A stretch of 47,159 nt of DNA from Sva-07 sp041686315. GTDB taxonomy: Bacteria; Actinomycetota; Acidimicrobiia; Acidimicrobiales; Ilumatobacteraceae. How positions within the stretch are numbered: position 1 is the first letter of the stretch; each line of letters opens with the position of its first letter. The stretch covers positions 1-47,159 of the forward strand of contig JAWLEC010000004.1 of assembly GCA_041686315.1 (NCBI GenBank), given 5' to 3'. The notes beneath the pieces were generated by a model. That model saw only the letters and a program-made list of their open reading frames with translations, searched no databases and had not been told where the DNA came from. Both the position numbers and the translations under genes were made by a program. Shown here one piece after another: positions 31,647 to 39,816 of this stretch.

Positions 31647-31706
31647 TCCAGCTGCAGCCGCGCGTCGCCCCTGCGCAGCAGCGCTCGCACTCCGTTCCCG
31701 TGCGAT

Positions 31707-31712
31707 TATCGT
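31707..31712 (+). promoter_or_regulatory. Predicted -10 box (TATCGT) of saccharopine-dehydrogenase-like gene
   Basis: TATCGT ends 6 nt before the ATG at 31719. No Shine-Dalgarno is present, which fits a leaderless mRNA. Confidence 0.5.
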
Positions 31713-31718
31713 TCCGCC

Positions 31719-32972
31719 ATGCGCGTCTTGGTGGTGGGTGCTGGTGGGGTCGGGTCGGCGTTCGTGGCGATCGCCGCCACGCGGGAGGCGTACCGTCACA
31801 TCACGGTCGCCGACATCGATGCCGACAAGGCGGAGGCCGCCGTGGCGGGTGCGCTCGAGGGCGGACGGGCCGTCGAGGTTCAGCGGATCGAGGCCGCCCA
31901 CATCGATGCGTCGTCGGAGCAGTCCGTCGCCGACATGGCGCGCGCCGTGCAGGCCGACGTCGTCCTCAACGCCTGCGACCCCCGCTTCAACCCGCCGATC
32001 TTCGCCGGTGCGTTCGCCGCCGGCTGCCACTACGTCGACATGGCCATGAACCTGTCGGTGCCCCATCCCACGCACCCGTACGAGAAGACGGGCATCCGGC
32101 TCGGAGACGGCCAGTTCGCCGAATCACCGACCTGGAAGGCCCGCGGCCTGATGGCGCTGTGCGGCATGGGCGTGGAACCGGGCTTCTCCGACGTCGCCGC
32201 CCGCTACGCCGCCGAGGAGCTGTTCGGCGAGGTCCACGAGATCGGTGTGCGCGACGGCGCCGACCTCGTCGTCGAGGGCCACGACTTCGCTCCGACGTTC
32301 TCCATCTGGACCACCATCGAGGAGTGCCTCAACCCGCCGGTGGTCTACGAGCGCGAGCGCGGCTGGTTCACCACCGAGCCGTTCAGCGAACCGGAGATCT
32401 TCACGTTCCCCGAGGGCATCGGCCCGGTGCAGTGCGTGAACGTGGAGCACGAGGAGGTCATCTTGATCCCACGGTGGATCGACGCCGAGCGGGTGACGTT
32501 CAAGTACGGGCTGGGCGAGGAGTTCATCGACGTCCTCGAGACACTGCGCAAGCTCGGCCTGCACTCCACCGACCCGGTCGACGTGCGCGGCGTCCGGGTG
32601 TCGCCGCGTGACGCGGTGGCCGCCACCCTGCCCGACCCCGCGACGCTCGGCGACAAGATGACCGGACGAACGTGTGCCGGCACCTGGGTGACGGGCCTCG
32701 GCAAGGACGGCCGGCCGCGAGAGGTGTACCTCTACCACATCGTCGACAACGCCTGGTCGATGCGCGAGTTCGGGCACCAGGCGGTGGTGTGGCAGACGGC
32801 CGTGATGCCGGCGGTGGCCATCGAGCTGATCGCCACCGGCGTGTGGCACCGCCCCGGTGTGGTCGGCCCGGAGGCGCTGCCGCCCCGACCGTTCCTCGAC
32901 CTGCTCGACGACTACGGCAGCGAGTGGGAGTGGGCCGAGTACAGCGACCGCGCTCCTCTCGAACCGGCCTGA
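31719..32972 (+). CDS. Saccharopine dehydrogenase-like reductase
   Basis: A 417-residue protein with a Rossmann fold at the start (VLVVGAGGVGSAFVAIA), ADIDADKAEA, VLNACDPRFNPPIFAGAFAAGCHYVDMA and GLMALCGMGVEPGFSDVAARYAA. These are typical of the saccharopine dehydrogenase/carboxynorspermidine dehydrogenase group. The usual substrates are imines formed between an amine and an oxo acid; it could act in lysine or polyamine breakdown. It is divergent from the FAD amine oxidoreductase, and the two probably belong to one pathway. The exact reaction is not assignable. Confidence 0.9.
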   Translation: MRVLVVGAGGVGSAFVAIAATREAYRHITVADIDADKAEAAVAGALEGGRAVEVQRIEAAHIDASSEQSVADMARAVQADVVLNACDPRFNPPIFAGAFAAGCHYVDMAMNLSVPHPTHPYEKTGIRLGDGQFAESPTWKARGLMALCGMGVEPGFSDVAARYAAEELFGEVHEIGVRDGADLVVEGHDFAPTFSIWTTIEECLNPPVVYERERGWFTTEPFSEPEIFTFPEGIGPVQCVNVEHEEVILIPRWIDAERVTFKYGLGEEFIDVLETLRKLGLHSTDPVDVRGVRVSPRDAVAATLPDPATLGDKMTGRTCAGTWVTGLGKDGRPREVYLYHIVDNAWSMREFGHQAVVWQTAVMPAVAIELIATGVWHRPGVVGPEALPPRPFLDLLDDYGSEWEWAEYSDRAPLEPA

Positions 32973-33019
32973 ATCACCCTGTCGTCCGGGCGCCTGCGCA
33001 CCGGCAGCGAGCCGTGCCG

Positions 33020-34012
33020 TCAGGCGTTGGGATCGACCACCCAGCGCCCGCGCACCTGACCCTCGAGGATCGACGGGCCGCGCTCGAGCAGCTCGCTGAG
33101 CGGCACCACCTCGGTCATCGCCTCCACGAGATCGACCGGCAGGTCGACGGAGATGCGGGCCCAGGCGGCTTCACGCAGCGGAATCGGCGCCATCACGGCC
33201 TCCACCCCTTGCAACCGCACGGCGCGGATGATGAACGGCATCACCGTGGTCGGCAGGTCGGCACCGCCGGCCAGCCCGCACGCGGCCACGGTGGAGCGGA
33301 ACTTCATCTGTGCCAGCACCTTGGCCAGCATCGTCGACCCGACCGTGTCGACCGCACCCGCCCACGTCTCGGACTCGAGCGGCCGCGGCGGTTCGCTCAT
33401 CTCGGCCCGCGTGAGGAACGCCGACGCACCGAGACTGCGCAGGTAGTCGTGCTGCTCGGGACGGCCCGTCACCGCCGTGACCTCGTAGCCGAGCTTCGCC
33501 AGCACGGCCACCGCCGTCGAGCCGACTCCACCGGCAGCGCCCGTCACCACGACCGGACCGTCACCGGGCTGCACGCCGGCGTCTTCCAGCTCCATCACGC
33601 ACAACATGGCCGTGAGACCCGCCGTGCCGACCGCCATCGCCGTCTTCGCCGACATACCCGGAGGGCGCCGTACCAGCCACTCGGACCGCACCCGCTGCTT
33701 CTGGGCATACCCGCCCCAGTAACGCTCGCCCACCTGGAAGCTCGTGGAGACCACCTCGTCGCCGACCTTCCAGTCGGGCGAGTCGCTGGCCACCACCGTG
33801 CCGGTCAGATCGATGCCCGGCACCATGGGATAGGTCCGCACGATGCGGTTCTTCCCGGCCAGGGCGAGGCCGTCCTTGTAGTTCAGCGACGAGTAGTCGA
33901 CCTCGACGGTGACGTCACCGTCGGGAAGGTCGGCATCGGTGAGTTCCTCGAGTGCGCCGACGTGTCCGTCGTCGGTCTCGCGCAGGACGAGGGCGGTGAA
34001 GGTGTCGCTCAT
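33020..34012 (-). CDS. AcuI/YhdH-type NADPH-dependent reductase (MDR superfamily)
   Basis: A 330-residue zinc-free medium-chain dehydrogenase/reductase. The start FTALVLRETDDG and SSLNYKDGLALAGKNRIVRTYPMVPGIDLTGTV are diagnostic of the YhdH/AcuI group (acrylyl-CoA reductase). The nucleotide-binding motif is VTGAAGGVGSTAVAVLAKLGY. AcuI enzymes reduce acryloyl-CoA to propionyl-CoA, for example in DMSP or 3-hydroxypropionate metabolism. No DMSP gene is visible nearby. It is transcribed alone, and a luciferase-like gene remnant lies directly upstream on the same strand. Confidence 0.9.
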   Translation of the reverse strand: MSDTFTALVLRETDDGHVGALEELTDADLPDGDVTVEVDYSSLNYKDGLALAGKNRIVRTYPMVPGIDLTGTVVASDSPDWKVGDEVVSTSFQVGERYWGGYAQKQRVRSEWLVRRPPGMSAKTAMAVGTAGLTAMLCVMELEDAGVQPGDGPVVVTGAAGGVGSTAVAVLAKLGYEVTAVTGRPEQHDYLRSLGASAFLTRAEMSEPPRPLESETWAGAVDTVGSTMLAKVLAQMKFRSTVAACGLAGGADLPTTVMPFIIRAVRLQGVEAVMAPIPLREAAWARISVDLPVDLVEAMTEVVPLSELLERGPSILEGQVRGRWVVDPNA

Positions 34013-34016
34013 GACC

Positions 34017-34214
34017 TCATCGTGGCAGACCTCCGACGAGCGTGATGGTCTCGAGATCCACCTCGGCAGAGATTCCCATCGTGCGCACCATCACCTCGTC
34101 GATCCCGAGGTCGTCCAGCGGCGCCAGCTGCGCAGCAACGTCCTCGGGTGAGCCGGCCACGACGCGGACAGGCCGATGCGCATGGCACCAGTGTGACAGC
34201 GCGGGAACGGTGCG
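34017..34214 (-). pseudogene. C-terminal remnant of an LLM-class (F420-type) oxidoreductase
   Basis: On the minus strand the frame reads ALSHWCHAHRPVRVVAGSPE, then DVAAQLAPLDDLGIDEVMVR, then TMGISAEVDLETI before a TGA at 34017-34019. This matches the end of luciferase-like monooxygenases (VAGSPEDVAEQL---ADAGVDEV). No start codon or barrel precedes it, and the upstream side is occupied by the divergent TauE gene. The fragment ends 5 bp before the AcuI-like start. Confidence 0.55.
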
Positions 34215-34228
34215 GGCAGACTGCGACG

Positions 34229-34966
34229 GTGAGCGGCACCGAACTGGCGATCGTGTTGGTCGCCGTCGTGATCGGCGCCGTCGCCAAGGCCGTCACCGGG
34301 ATGGGACTCCCGCTGATCGCCATTCCGATCACCTCGCTGTTCGTCGACGTCGAGACCGCCGTGGTGGTGATCGCCTTCCCCAACGTGCTGGCGAACGCCA
34401 CCCTCGCTGCCCGTGAACGTGACCGCGTCGGCGAGACGCGGGACCTCCCCGTCCTCGCCGCGACCGGCGTGGTCGGAGCGGTCGCCGGGACCCTGCTGTT
34501 CGTGAACGTTCCGGACGAACCCCTCGTGATCGCGCTGGTCGTGGCGATCCTGGGCTACGTGGTGTTGTTCTTCGCCCGTCCCGACCTCCGGATCGGGCCG
34601 GCTGCGTCACGGCGCTGGTCTCCGCTCGTCGGTGGAGTGGCCGGAGTCTTCCAGGGCGCCATCGGCATCTCCGGGCCGGTGGTCGGTTCCTGGATCCACA
34701 GCTACCGACTCGCCCGTGGCGCCCACATCCTGTCGGTCACGTCGCTGTTCCTGATCACCGGGCTCACGCAACTCGTGGTGCTCGTGGTGAGCGGCGAGCT
34801 GTCGGGCCGGGTGGCGGCGACACTGCTGGCGTGCGTGCCCGTGATGGTGGCGACTTCGTTCGGGGCCCGCCTGCGCGGCTCGGTGTCGTCGCGGGGATTC
34901 GACCTCGCCATCGTCGGGATGCTGGCCGTGTCGGCCGTGGCGCTGTGCATCCGCACGTTCGCCTGA
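34229..34966 (+). CDS. TauE/SafE-family membrane permease
   Basis: A 245-residue protein with about eight hydrophobic segments. It starts ELAIVLVAVVIGAVAKAVTGMGLPLIAIPI, the TauE/SafE (DUF81) signature, and a second inverted half begins GGVAGVFQGAIGISGPVVGSWIHSYRL. Members export sulfite, sulfoacetate or other anions. GTG 34229 is chosen because the upstream codons in this frame lack membrane-protein character and overlap the antisense LLM remnant. It precedes the thiamine operon but is separated by about 100 bp and a separate predicted promoter. Confidence 0.88.
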   Translation: MSGTELAIVLVAVVIGAVAKAVTGMGLPLIAIPITSLFVDVETAVVVIAFPNVLANATLAARERDRVGETRDLPVLAATGVVGAVAGTLLFVNVPDEPLVIALVVAILGYVVLFFARPDLRIGPAASRRWSPLVGGVAGVFQGAIGISGPVVGSWIHSYRLARGAHILSVTSLFLITGLTQLVVLVVSGELSGRVAATLLACVPVMVATSFGARLRGSVSSRGFDLAIVGMLAVSAVALCIRTFA

Positions 34967-35058
34967 ATCGGTCCGGTGATCAGGGTCCCATGTGATCCCG
35001 ACCCGCATGATCCCCGTCGGCCGATCGGGCCCGGGGTGTGCCCGGCGTCAGGATGCGG

Positions 35059-35064
35059 TACGGT
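35059..35064 (+). promoter_or_regulatory. Predicted -10 box (TACGGT) for the riboswitch transcript
   Basis: TACGGT would place the transcription start near 35071, at the 5' edge of the aptamer. Confidence 0.4.
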
Positions 35065-35071
35065 GGTTCCG

Positions 35072-35163
35072 ACCCACGGGGAGCTCGCTGGCGCGGCGGG
35101 CTGAGAGGGTGACTCGCCGTCACCGACCCGAGAACCTGATCCGGATAATGCCGGCGGAGGAAC
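35072..35163 (+). promoter_or_regulatory. TPP riboswitch (THI element)
   Basis: The conserved THI-box pieces are present in order: CGGGGAGC (35078-35085), GGCTGAGAGGGT, ACCCGAGAACCTGATCCGGA and TAATGCCGGCGGAGGAA. CCGG/CCGG forms the P5 hairpin around ATAATG, CGGG/CCCG forms P2, and an extra GGTGAC/GTCACC hairpin extends the P3 side. The Shine-Dalgarno GGAGGA (35156-35161) is part of the 3' strand of the closing helices and lies only 2 nt from the GTG start. Bound TPP should therefore hide the ribosome site and shut off translation of the thiamine operon. Confidence 0.95.
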
Positions 35164-35916
35164 GTGAACGAACACATCGTCATCATCACCGGGGCCGCTC
35201 CCCTCGACCCCGACCTGGTCGCCAAGATCCCTCACGACTCGGTGCTCTTCGCCGTGGACGGCGGTCTCGACCATGCACTGGCCGCCGGCCTCGAGCCGTC
35301 GCACCTGGTCGGTGATCTCGACTCGGTCACCGACGACGGGCTCGCCTGGGCAGCCCGCAACACCAGCATCAGCCGCCACCCCACCGACAAGGACCGCACC
35401 GACACCGAGCTCGCACTGGATCTGGCGGTGGGGACGGACCCCGAGCGGATCACCCTCGTCGGTGGCGGCGACCGGCTCGACCACACGATCGCCGGGTTGG
35501 GCGCGCTCGGCGGGCCATCGCTGACCAGCGTTCCCGAGCTCGACGCCTGGTGGGACGGCCACCACCTACGAGTGGTACACGGGCCCGGCAGCATCGCCTG
35601 GCGTGTCCTGCCCGGCTCGACCCTGTCGCTGCTGGCGATGCACGGGCCGTGCACGAAGGTCTCGATCACCGGTACCCGATGGGAACTCGACAAGGTCGAC
35701 ATCGACCCGCTCGTCGGCCTCGGGATGAGCAACGAGGTCCTGCCCGGTGATGCTCCGGTCGACGTCGAGGTGTCGCTCGTGTCGGGTGTGCTGACCGTGT
35801 TCGACGCACCGGCGGAGTCGTTCGGCGCCCCGCCCGTGGAGGCCGTCACCGACGGGCAGCGAACCGACGGCACAGACCCCCACGACGGGGGCAACAGCGA
35901 GAAAGCAGAGGTCTGA
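35164..35916 (+). CDS. thiN: Thiamine pyrophosphokinase
   Basis: A 250-residue TPK. Family features are ITGAAPLDPDLV, VLFAVDGGLDHALAAGLEPSHLVGDLDSV (with the GDLDS motif), HPTDKDRTDTELALDLAV and VGGGDRLDHTIA, then a beta-rich C-terminal half that binds thiamine. It converts thiamine and ATP to thiamine pyrophosphate and AMP. The GTG start abuts the riboswitch, so its own product represses it. It heads the operon for thiamine import, which points to salvage of external thiamine. Three bases separate its stop from thiB. Confidence 0.93.
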   Translation: MNEHIVIITGAAPLDPDLVAKIPHDSVLFAVDGGLDHALAAGLEPSHLVGDLDSVTDDGLAWAARNTSISRHPTDKDRTDTELALDLAVGTDPERITLVGGGDRLDHTIAGLGALGGPSLTSVPELDAWWDGHHLRVVHGPGSIAWRVLPGSTLSLLAMHGPCTKVSITGTRWELDKVDIDPLVGLGMSNEVLPGDAPVDVEVSLVSGVLTVFDAPAESFGAPPVEAVTDGQRTDGTDPHDGGNSEKAEV

Positions 35917-35918
35917 CC

Positions 35919-37163
35919 ATGATCGTCACCAACCGACTCCGCGTCCTTGCCGCCGGCACGGCGCTGGCCCTCGTGGTCGCCGCCTGCGGAAGCGACGACA
36001 CGACGACGAACGGAGGGGGCGACGGCTCCGTCGCCACCGGCGAACCGCCGACGCCGGAGGTCACGACCGCCCCCGACACCACGACCGGCGACACCACGAC
36101 CGGCGACACCACGACCGGCGACACCACGACCGGCGACACCACGACCGGCGACACGGCGACCGACACGGCCGGCGACGACGGCACGGTGGCCGGTGTCACC
36201 CTCGTCACCTACGACTCGTTCCCCGAAGCCGACACGTCGCTCAACGAGGCACTCGGCCGGTTCACGGCCGACACCGGCATCGACGTGGACATCCTGGTCG
36301 CGGGCGACACCGGCACGATGCTGGCCAAGGCCGCCCTCACCGCCGGCAACCCCGAAGGGGACGTGATGTGGGGCATCGACAACACCTTCTTGTCCCGCGC
36401 CGTCGAGGAGGACATCTTCGAGCCCTACGAGGCAGCAGGGCTCGGGAACGTTCCGAGCGGACTGACCGACCTCGTCCCGAACGCGGAGGCCACGCCGGTC
36501 GACTACGGCGACGTGTGCGTCAACTACGACATCGGGTGGTTCGACGAGCGTGGCCTCGAACCGCCGACGTCGTTCGACGACCTCGTCGACCCGGCCTATG
36601 CCGGGATGCTCGTGGTGCAGAACCCGGCCACGTCCTCGCCCGGGCTCGCCTTCCTGCTCGCCACGATCGACGAGTACGGCGCCGACGGCTGGCAGCAGTA
36701 CTGGCAGGCGCTCGGCGACAACGGCGTCGAGGTGGTGGAGAGCTGGACCCAGGCCTACTACGAGCGTTTCACCTGGGCCGGCGGCGGACCCACCCCCATG
36801 GTGGTGAGCTACGGCACCAGCCCACCCGCCGAGGTCATCTTCGCCGACCCGCCGCGCGACGACGCGCCGACCGGTGTGATGGAGAGCACCTGCTTCCGCC
36901 AGGTCGAGTTCGTCGGCGTCCTGCGCGGCACGGATGCGCCCGAGGAGGCCCGGCAGCTCGTCGACTTCCTGATCTCCGATGAGTTCCAGCAGGAACTGGC
37001 GTTGAACCTGTTCGTCTACCCGGCGAACTCGAGCGTCGACCTGCCCCAGGAGTTCGTGGACTTCGCCGTCGCCCCGGCCGAACCCCGGACCCTCGACCCC
37101 GACGTGATCGACGAGAACCGGTCGACCTGGATCGACGAATGGACCGAGCTGGTGCTCGGGTGA
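35919..37163 (+). CDS. thiB: Thiamine ABC transporter substrate-binding lipoprotein
   Basis: A 414-residue lipoprotein. The signal peptide ends in a lipobox VVAAC with Cys23 as lipidation site. A disordered linker of Gly, Asp and five TTGDT repeats (residues 55-79) follows. The periplasmic-binding fold has the ThiB hallmarks LVTYDSFPEADTSL, GNPEGDVMWGIDNTFLSRA, DYGDVCVNYD and SYGTSPPAEV. It captures thiamine (or its phosphates) outside the cell and delivers it to ThiP. The next gene overlaps its stop. Confidence 0.93.
   Translation: MIVTNRLRVLAAGTALALVVAACGSDDTTTNGGGDGSVATGEPPTPEVTTAPDTTTGDTTTGDTTTGDTTTGDTTTGDTATDTAGDDGTVAGVTLVTYDSFPEADTSLNEALGRFTADTGIDVDILVAGDTGTMLAKAALTAGNPEGDVMWGIDNTFLSRAVEEDIFEPYEAAGLGNVPSGLTDLVPNAEATPVDYGDVCVNYDIGWFDERGLEPPTSFDDLVDPAYAGMLVVQNPATSSPGLAFLLATIDEYGADGWQQYWQALGDNGVEVVESWTQAYYERFTWAGGGPTPMVVSYGTSPPAEVIFADPPRDDAPTGVMESTCFRQVEFVGVLRGTDAPEEARQLVDFLISDEFQQELALNLFVYPANSSVDLPQEFVDFAVAPAEPRTLDPDVIDENRSTWIDEWTELVLG
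36081..36155 (+). repeat. Five tandem 15-bp repeats inside thiB
   Basis: ACGACCGGCGACACC is repeated five times; the last copy ends in G. Each unit encodes TTGDT in the linker between the lipid anchor and the binding domain. The unit is a multiple of three, so copy changes would alter linker length without a frameshift. Confidence 0.95.
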
Positions 37164-38776
37164 ACCGGCTGCCGCGATGGTTCGTCGCGGCGCTCACCGT
37201 CGGACCCGCCACGGGTCTGGCGGTGTTCTTCCTGTGGCCGTTCGTCACGCTGCTCGCCGAGGCACTCTCGGGCGAGGCGATCTCCGCCACCCTCGGCCGT
37301 GACGCCACCTGGGACGTCGTGTGGTTCACCACGTGGCAGGCGGTGGTCTCCACCGTGTCCACCGTGCTGATCGCCATGGCGCCCGCCTACGTCGTCGCCC
37401 GGTTCGACTTCCGCACCCGACGACTGTTGGTCGGCCTCCTCACTGCGGTGTTCGTGCTGCCGACGGTGGTGATGGGTGCGGCGATCCTGGCCCTGCTGCC
37501 GGAGTCGCTCGACCGCACGGTGTTCGCCATCGTGGCCGCACACGTCGTGTTCAACCTGGCGGTGGTGGTGCGCCTGGTGGGCGCGATGTGGGAGCACCTC
37601 CCCACCGACATGGAGGCGGCAGCAGCCACGCTGGGTGCATCACGGTGGCAGGTGTTCAGCCAGATCTCGCTGCCGTTGATCCGTCCCTCGGTCATCGCCG
37701 CCGCCACCGTCGTGTTCCTGTTCTCGTTCACGTCGTTCGGTGTGATCCGGGTGGTCGGCGCCACCGGCACCCGCACGGTCGAGGTGGAGATCTGGCGCCG
37801 GGCCACGCAGCTCGGCGACATCGGTGGGGCGGCCGTACTGACGGTGCTGCAGCTGCTCGTGCTCGGCGCCGGCCTGGCGTGGTCGACGACCGCCCAGCGT
37901 CGGCACAGCCGAGCGCTCGGGCTGACGTTCCGGTCGCCATTGCGTCGACCGGCGGGACGGGGAGAACGTCGCCTGGTCACGGGGGTGGTGATGGCCACGT
38001 TCGCGGTGGCAGGGGCACCGCTGGTGGCCCTCGTCGTCCGGTCCTTCTCCACGCCGACGGGATGGTCGGCCACCGCCTGGACCGATCTCGGACGCACCGA
38101 GATCCGCCCCGGGATCCGCGTCGGTGTCGACCCCTGGAATGCGATCGCCAACTCGTTGGTCAATGCCGTGTGGGCGACGCTCTTCGCCGTGGTCGTCGGC
38201 GGTCTGGCAACCCTGGCGATCGCGGCGGCCGGACGGGCCGGGCGGGTGCTGGATGCCGGGCTGATGCTCCCGCTCGGCACGTCGGCGGTCACGATCGGGT
38301 TCGGCATGCTGATCACGTTCGATGCGCCGCCGGTCGACTGGAGAGCGTCGTGGTGGCTGGTGCCGGTGGGTCATGCGCTGATCGCCGTGCCGTTCGTGGT
38401 GCGCGCCACGCTCGGCGTGCTGCGTTCGGTGGCCCCCGACCTGACGACCGCCGCGGCCACGCTGGGAGCGCCGCCGGTGCGCGCCTGGCGGGAGACCGTC
38501 GTGCCGTACCTGTGGCGGCCGCTCGCCGCCGGGGCAGGGTTGGCGGCGGCGATCTCCCTGGGAGAGTTCGGAGCGACGAGCTTCCTGTCGCGGTCGGGTG
38601 GCGAGACGATGCCGATCGCCATCGAACGGCTGCTCGGCCGGACCGGGTCGCTGTTGCAGGCCCAGGGCTTCGCACTGGCCACGATGCTCGCCGTGACGAC
38701 CATCGTGGCGGTGGCCGTCACCGACCGGCTGCAGGCGGGCGGACCGTCGGCGGGCCGCGATCGAGACGGCTCGTGA
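37160..38776 (+). CDS. thiP: Thiamine ABC transporter permease
   Basis: A 538-residue protein made of two fused permease halves, about 12 transmembrane helices, as in ThiP. Each half carries an EAA-type coupling loop: EAAAATLGASRWQVFSQISLPL and the later AAATLGAPPVRAWRETVVPYL. It forms the membrane channel for thiamine. GTG 37160 overlaps the thiB stop (GTGA); the in-frame ATG at 37139 would lie inside thiB and is less likely. Its own stop overlaps thiQ in the same way, so the three subunits are translationally coupled. Confidence 0.93.
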   Translation: MNRLPRWFVAALTVGPATGLAVFFLWPFVTLLAEALSGEAISATLGRDATWDVVWFTTWQAVVSTVSTVLIAMAPAYVVARFDFRTRRLLVGLLTAVFVLPTVVMGAAILALLPESLDRTVFAIVAAHVVFNLAVVVRLVGAMWEHLPTDMEAAAATLGASRWQVFSQISLPLIRPSVIAAATVVFLFSFTSFGVIRVVGATGTRTVEVEIWRRATQLGDIGGAAVLTVLQLLVLGAGLAWSTTAQRRHSRALGLTFRSPLRRPAGRGERRLVTGVVMATFAVAGAPLVALVVRSFSTPTGWSATAWTDLGRTEIRPGIRVGVDPWNAIANSLVNAVWATLFAVVVGGLATLAIAAAGRAGRVLDAGLMLPLGTSAVTIGFGMLITFDAPPVDWRASWWLVPVGHALIAVPFVVRATLGVLRSVAPDLTTAAATLGAPPVRAWRETVVPYLWRPLAAGAGLAAAISLGEFGATSFLSRSGGETMPIAIERLLGRTGSLLQAQGFALATMLAVTTIVAVAVTDRLQAGGPSAGRDRDGS

Positions 38777-39417
38777 GCACGCTGGAGGTACGCGACGTCG
38801 CCGTGGCGTTCGACGGCGTCGAAGTCCTCGACGGAGTGTCGCTGGCGATGGCGTCGGGGGAGATCGCCGCCGTGCTCGGACCCTCCGGCAGCGGCAAGAG
38901 CACGCTGCTGCGAGTGATCGCCGGGATCGTCCGCCCCCGCTCGGGGTCGGTGCGGATCGACGGCCGCGATGTCACCGACGTGCCGACGCACCAGCGGCGT
39001 GTGGGCATGGTGTTCCAGGACAACCAGCTGTTTCCCCACCGATCCGTGGCCGACAACGTGGCGTTCGGCCTGAAGATGACCGGCGTCGAACGGGCGGAGC
39101 GGCGCCGGCGCGCCGACGACTGGCTGGAGCGGGTCGGTCTCGCCGGATTCGGCGATCGCAGTGTGGACGGTCTCTCGGGTGGGGAGGCCAAGCGGGTGGC
39201 TCTCGCCCGGACACTCGCCGCGGTGCCGGCCGTGGTGCTGCTCGACGAGCCGCTCACGGGTCTCGATCGCGAGCTGCACGATCGCCTGACCGTGGACCTC
39301 ACCCACATCCTGCGCTCGGCCGGCACCACCGCCGTCCTCGTCACCCACGACCGCGACGAGGCCGCCGTCGTCGCCGACCGCACCGTCGAACTGGCCGACC
39401 TCCAGCGCCCGTCCTGA
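38773..39417 (+). CDS. thiQ: Thiamine ABC transporter ATP-binding protein
   Basis: A 214-residue ABC ATPase: Walker A GPSGSGKST, Q-loop MVFQDNQLFPH, signature LSGGEAKRVALARTL, Walker B AVVLLDEP, switch His in LVTHDRDEA. It energises ThiP. It is short and lacks a C-terminal regulatory domain, as in other ThiQ proteins. The GTG start overlaps the thiP stop by 4 bases. It is the last gene of the TPP-riboswitch operon; no obvious hairpin follows. Confidence 0.93.
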   Translation: MSTLEVRDVAVAFDGVEVLDGVSLAMASGEIAAVLGPSGSGKSTLLRVIAGIVRPRSGSVRIDGRDVTDVPTHQRRVGMVFQDNQLFPHRSVADNVAFGLKMTGVERAERRRRADDWLERVGLAGFGDRSVDGLSGGEAKRVALARTLAAVPAVVLLDEPLTGLDRELHDRLTVDLTHILRSAGTTAVLVTHDRDEAAVVADRTVELADLQRPS

Positions 39418-39496
39418 CCCCCACGCCGGTCCCGGTCCCGATGCTGTGACGGTGCGCTGCTTCCGGTTCGGGGGAGCCGGCGCCCACTGCGGTGCG

Positions 39497-39793
39497 ATGA
39501 ACGCACGCGCCGACCAATTCCGCCGACGAGCCGCCGAACTCCGCGCCCTCGCCACCACCATCGAGGCGGGCCCGGTCATGCGCCTCGAACAGCTCGCGGG
39601 CGACGACACCTGGCGCGGCCTACGACCCACGTTGTGCCGCACCCTGCTCGCCACCAACGTGCACCAGCTCCATCAGGCCGCCGACGACCTGCGCTGGCAG
39701 GCCTGGCTGTTCGAGCAGCGCGCCGACGAACTCGACGTGCTCGCCCGCCAGCAGCTCCAGACGGTGCACCACCCGTTCGGCCGCGTCGGCTGA
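39497..39793 (+). CDS. Small helical protein of unknown function (WXG100-like in shape)
   Basis: A 98-residue, Arg/Leu/Ala-rich, wholly helical protein: ADQFRRRAAELRALATTIEAG, then DDTWRGLRPTLCRTLLATNV and HQAADDLRWQAWLFEQRADELDVLARQ. Two long helices with a W-x-G at the turn (TWRG) and helix ends that are amphipathic recall WXG100/EsxB-type proteins, though it lacks a clear C-terminal secretion signal. It is followed 23 bp later by a large unknown protein. I do not recognise a named family. Confidence 0.6.
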   Translation: MNARADQFRRRAAELRALATTIEAGPVMRLEQLAGDDTWRGLRPTLCRTLLATNVHQLHQAADDLRWQAWLFEQRADELDVLARQQLQTVHHPFGRVG

Positions 39794-39816
39794 CGGCGAC
39801 GAACGGCACCGCTGCG

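Noticed and set aside
29440..32049. Open frame of about 870 codons on the plus strand across the SRPBCC and FAD oxidoreductase genes
   Set aside because: It spans the hairpin repeat and is antisense to two real genes, with no domain of its own.
36081..36155. Possible CRISPR-like repeat array
   Set aside because: The repeats are only 15 bp, have no spacers, and lie in frame inside thiB.
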